Below are positions 13,753-15,570 of a DNA stretch of 15,570 bases, piece by piece. The notes below the pieces were generated by a model. The model saw nothing but the letters and a program-made list of their open reading frames with translations, made no database searches and had not been told where the DNA came from. Position 1 is the stretch's first letter. Every line of letters begins with the position of its first letter. Origin of the DNA: Clostridia bacterium (lineage in GTDB: Bacteria > Bacillota > Clostridia > Christensenellales > Borkfalkiaceae); the NCBI GenBank assembly GCA_017452305.1, contig JAFTMQ010000076.1, positions 1 to 15,570 of the forward strand. The letters run 5' to 3'. A program made the translations under genes and the position numbers.

Positions 13753-15018
13753 ATGTCAATGACAATGACGCAAAAAATCCTTGCGGCGCACGCAGGGCTT
13801 GACAGCGTGGAAGCGGGACAGCTCATTCTCGTGAGCGTGGATAGGGTGCTTGGCAACGACATCACTTCCCCCGTAGCTATCAAGGAATTTAACCGTATCG
13901 GCGCAACCGAGGTGTACGATAAGGACAAGGTGACGATGGTCATGGACCATTTCGCCCCCAACAAGGACATCAAAGCTGCCGAACAATGCAAAATGTGCCG
14001 CGATTTTTGCGACAAACACGAGGTTACCCACTTCTATGACGTGGGCAGAATGGGCATCGAGCACGCGCTCTTGCCCGAAAAAGGCTTAGTGATTCCCGGG
14101 GACGTCGTTATCGGCGCGGATTCCCACACATGCACCTACGGCGCGCTCGGCGCGTTTTCGACGGGCGTTGGCTCTACGGATATGGCGTGCGGTATGGCGA
14201 CGGGTAAGGCATGGTTCAAAGTGCCTTCCGCTATCAAATTCGTCCTCAAAGGCAAGCTGAATAAATACGTGTCGGGCAAGGACGTTATTTTACATATCAT
14301 CGGCAAAATCGGGGTGGACGGCGCACTGTATAAATCGATGGAATTTGTCGGTGAAGGCGTACATGCCCTCACCATTTACGATAGATTGACCATTTCCAAT
14401 ATGGCAATCGAGGCGGGCGCGAAGAACGGTATTTTTGAGGTGGACGAGCAAACTATCGCCTACGTAAAGGAACGCTCTAACCGTGATTTCGTTATCTACA
14501 AAGCGGACGAAGACGCGGTATATGACGAAACGTACGAAATCGACCTTTCCAGCATCAAACCCACCGTTGCATTCCCGCACCTGCCCGAAAACACCAAGAC
14601 GTTTGACGAAATCGGGGATATCCCCATCGACCAAGTCGTCATCGGCTCTTGCACCAACGGACAGTATAAGGATATCGCGGAAGCGGCGGAAATCCTCAAA
14701 GGCAAAAAGATTGCCAAGCGCGTCCGCGCGATTATCATTCCCGCCACCCAAGACGTTTATATGAAAGCGGTGGAAAACGGACTTGTAAAAATCTTCATCG
14801 ACGCAGGCTGCGTAGTATCCACACCTACGTGCGGCCCTTGCCTTGGCGGTTATATGGGCATTTTGGCGGCGGGTGAAAGAGCGGTTGCCACCACCAACAG
14901 AAACTTTGTCGGTCGTATGGGGCACGTAGAAAGCGAGGTGTATTTAGCGTCCCCCGCGGTAGCGGCGGCAAGCGCGATTGCGGGGAAGATTTCTGCTCCG
15001 CAGGAGGTAATGAAATGA
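13753..15018 (+). CDS. leuC: 3-isopropylmalate dehydratase large subunit
   Basis: A 421-residue aconitase-family subunit that, with LeuD, isomerises 2-isopropylmalate to 3-isopropylmalate in leucine synthesis. The [4Fe-4S] ligands are visible as Cys300 in VIGSCTNGQY and Cys360 and Cys363 in PTCGPCLGGYMG. Active-site segments include MDHFAPN (64-70), GADSHTCTYGALGAFSTGVG (121-140), GSTDMA and a GRMGH segment near 387. The length matches the short LeuC type of archaea and clostridia (about 420) rather than the 466-residue E. coli type. AAGAAGG (13736-13742) lies 10 nt before the chosen ATG; other Met codons at positions 3 and 5 cannot be excluded. Its stop codon overlaps the leuD start by 4 nt, so the two subunits are translationally coupled. 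Confidence 0.95.
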   Translation: MSMTMTQKILAAHAGLDSVEAGQLILVSVDRVLGNDITSPVAIKEFNRIGATEVYDKDKVTMVMDHFAPNKDIKAAEQCKMCRDFCDKHEVTHFYDVGRMGIEHALLPEKGLVIPGDVVIGADSHTCTYGALGAFSTGVGSTDMACGMATGKAWFKVPSAIKFVLKGKLNKYVSGKDVILHIIGKIGVDGALYKSMEFVGEGVHALTIYDRLTISNMAIEAGAKNGIFEVDEQTIAYVKERSNRDFVIYKADEDAVYDETYEIDLSSIKPTVAFPHLPENTKTFDEIGDIPIDQVVIGSCTNGQYKDIAEAAEILKGKKIAKRVRAIIIPATQDVYMKAVENGLVKIFIDAGCVVSTPTCGPCLGGYMGILAAGERAVATTNRNFVGRMGHVESEVYLASPAVAAASAIAGKISAPQEVMK

Positions 15019-15506
15019 TTTTCAACGGAAAAAGCATTTGCTACGGCGACAACGTCGATACGGACGTTATCATTCCTGCCCGTTATTTAAACACGAGCGA
15101 CAAAGCCGAGCTTGCTTCCCATTGTATGGAAGACATCGACAAAAACTTTAAAAACAAGGTGGAAAAAGGGGATATTATGGTGGCAGGCTACAACTTCGGT
15201 TGCGGTTCTTCCCGTGAGCACGCCCCCATCGCCATCAAGGAAAGCGGCATTTCCCTCGTCATCGCCAAGAGCTTTGCGCGCATTTTTTACCGCAATTCTA
15301 TCAATATCGGGCTTGCGATTATCGAGTGTCCCGAAGCGGTGGACGGTATTTCGGACGGCGACAAAATCGAGGCGGATTTAGACAACGGAATTATCTACAA
15401 CCGCACGACGGGCGCAAGCTTCAAAACGCAGCCCTTCCCCGCGTTTATCCAAAACATTATCGAATGTGGCGGACTCATCAACACTATCAAACAAAACAAA
15501 CTGTAA
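15015..15506 (+). CDS. leuD: 3-isopropylmalate dehydratase small subunit
   Basis: A 163-residue swivel-domain partner of LeuC. Signature segments are YGDNVDTDVIIPARYL (10-25), with the substrate-recognition loop beginning NTSDK, and GYNFGCGSSREHAP (58-71), the conserved Ser/Arg loop of the aconitase swivel domain. The length is that of the short LeuD type that pairs with 420-residue LeuC. AGGAGG (15002-15007) lies inside the end of leuC, and the ATGA overlap (15015-15018) indicates coupled translation in a 1:1 complex. leuB begins 15 nt after its stop codon. Confidence 0.95.
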   Translation: MIFNGKSICYGDNVDTDVIIPARYLNTSDKAELASHCMEDIDKNFKNKVEKGDIMVAGYNFGCGSSREHAPIAIKESGISLVIAKSFARIFYRNSINIGLAIIECPEAVDGISDGDKIEADLDNGIIYNRTTGASFKTQPFPAFIQNIIECGGLINTIKQNKL

Positions 15507-15521
15507 AAAGGAGCAATACCT

Positions 15522-15570
15522 ATGTCAAAATTCAATATTGCCGTGATCCACGGAGACGGAATCGGTCCCG
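15522..15570 (+). CDS. leuB: 3-isopropylmalate dehydrogenase, N-terminal fragment at window edge
   Basis: Only 16 codons are present (MSKFNIAVIHGDGIGP). The IAVxxGDGIGP motif is the nucleotide-binding start of the isopropylmalate/isocitrate dehydrogenase family. Its place directly after leuCD, with the ribosome binding site AAAAGGAG upstream, points to leuB, the oxidative decarboxylation that gives 2-ketoisocaproate. The gene runs off the window. An isocitrate dehydrogenase cannot be excluded from the fragment alone. Confidence 0.8.
   Translation, partial: MSKFNIAVIHGDGIGP

Overview
The window looks like a chromosomal segment of an anaerobic Bacillota, most likely an uncultured Clostridia-type bacterium of intermediate GC. 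The evidence is a tRNA-sensing T-box leader, strong AAGGAGG-type ribosome binding sites, a secreted lipoprotein with clostridial-style CxCG modules, and clostridial-type IlvD and LeuA sequences. No phage, insertion sequence, CRISPR, tRNA or rRNA gene is visible.

Layout. (1) 1-2370: a single + strand gene for a secreted metallophosphoesterase lipoprotein. It has its own promoter and ends at a terminator shared with the convergent operon. (2) 2389-4828: a - strand operon of three genes: a DUF1538 membrane protein built as two tandem copies of one domain, followed by two different small PII-like proteins. This suggests a cation or antiporter-type transporter controlled by PII-like sensors. (3) 4829-6058: ilvE (branched-chain aminotransferase), divergent from the transporter operon, with a strong promoter and a 22-bp palindrome at the expected transcription start. 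(4) 6097-15570: a leucine T-box (CUC specifier, intrinsic terminator) followed by leuA-ilvB-ilvN-ilvC-ilvD-leuC-leuD-leuB. The window ends 16 codons into leuB.

How the genes work together. IlvB/IlvN make acetolactate or acetohydroxybutyrate from pyruvate or 2-ketobutyrate. IlvC and IlvD convert these to the 2-keto acids. LeuA, LeuCD and LeuB extend 2-ketoisovalerate to 2-ketoisocaproate, and IlvE transaminates to Val, Ile and Leu. Uncharged tRNA-Leu, sensed by the T-box, should allow readthrough into the whole operon.

The least explained part is the intergenic DNA of the biosynthetic operon. The ilvC-ilvD gap (368 nt) and ilvD-leuC gap (194 nt) hold two oppositely oriented copies of a 116-129 nt imperfect-palindrome element that share a GTCACGTACT...GTACG core. 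Truncated pieces of the same element lie in the ilvB-ilvN gap and just after the first copy. The ilvC-ilvD gap also carries an array of about eight mini-hairpins with different but self-complementary stems, mostly 3-nt loops and recurring TTCAT spacers. I do not recognise these with certainty as a named repeat family.
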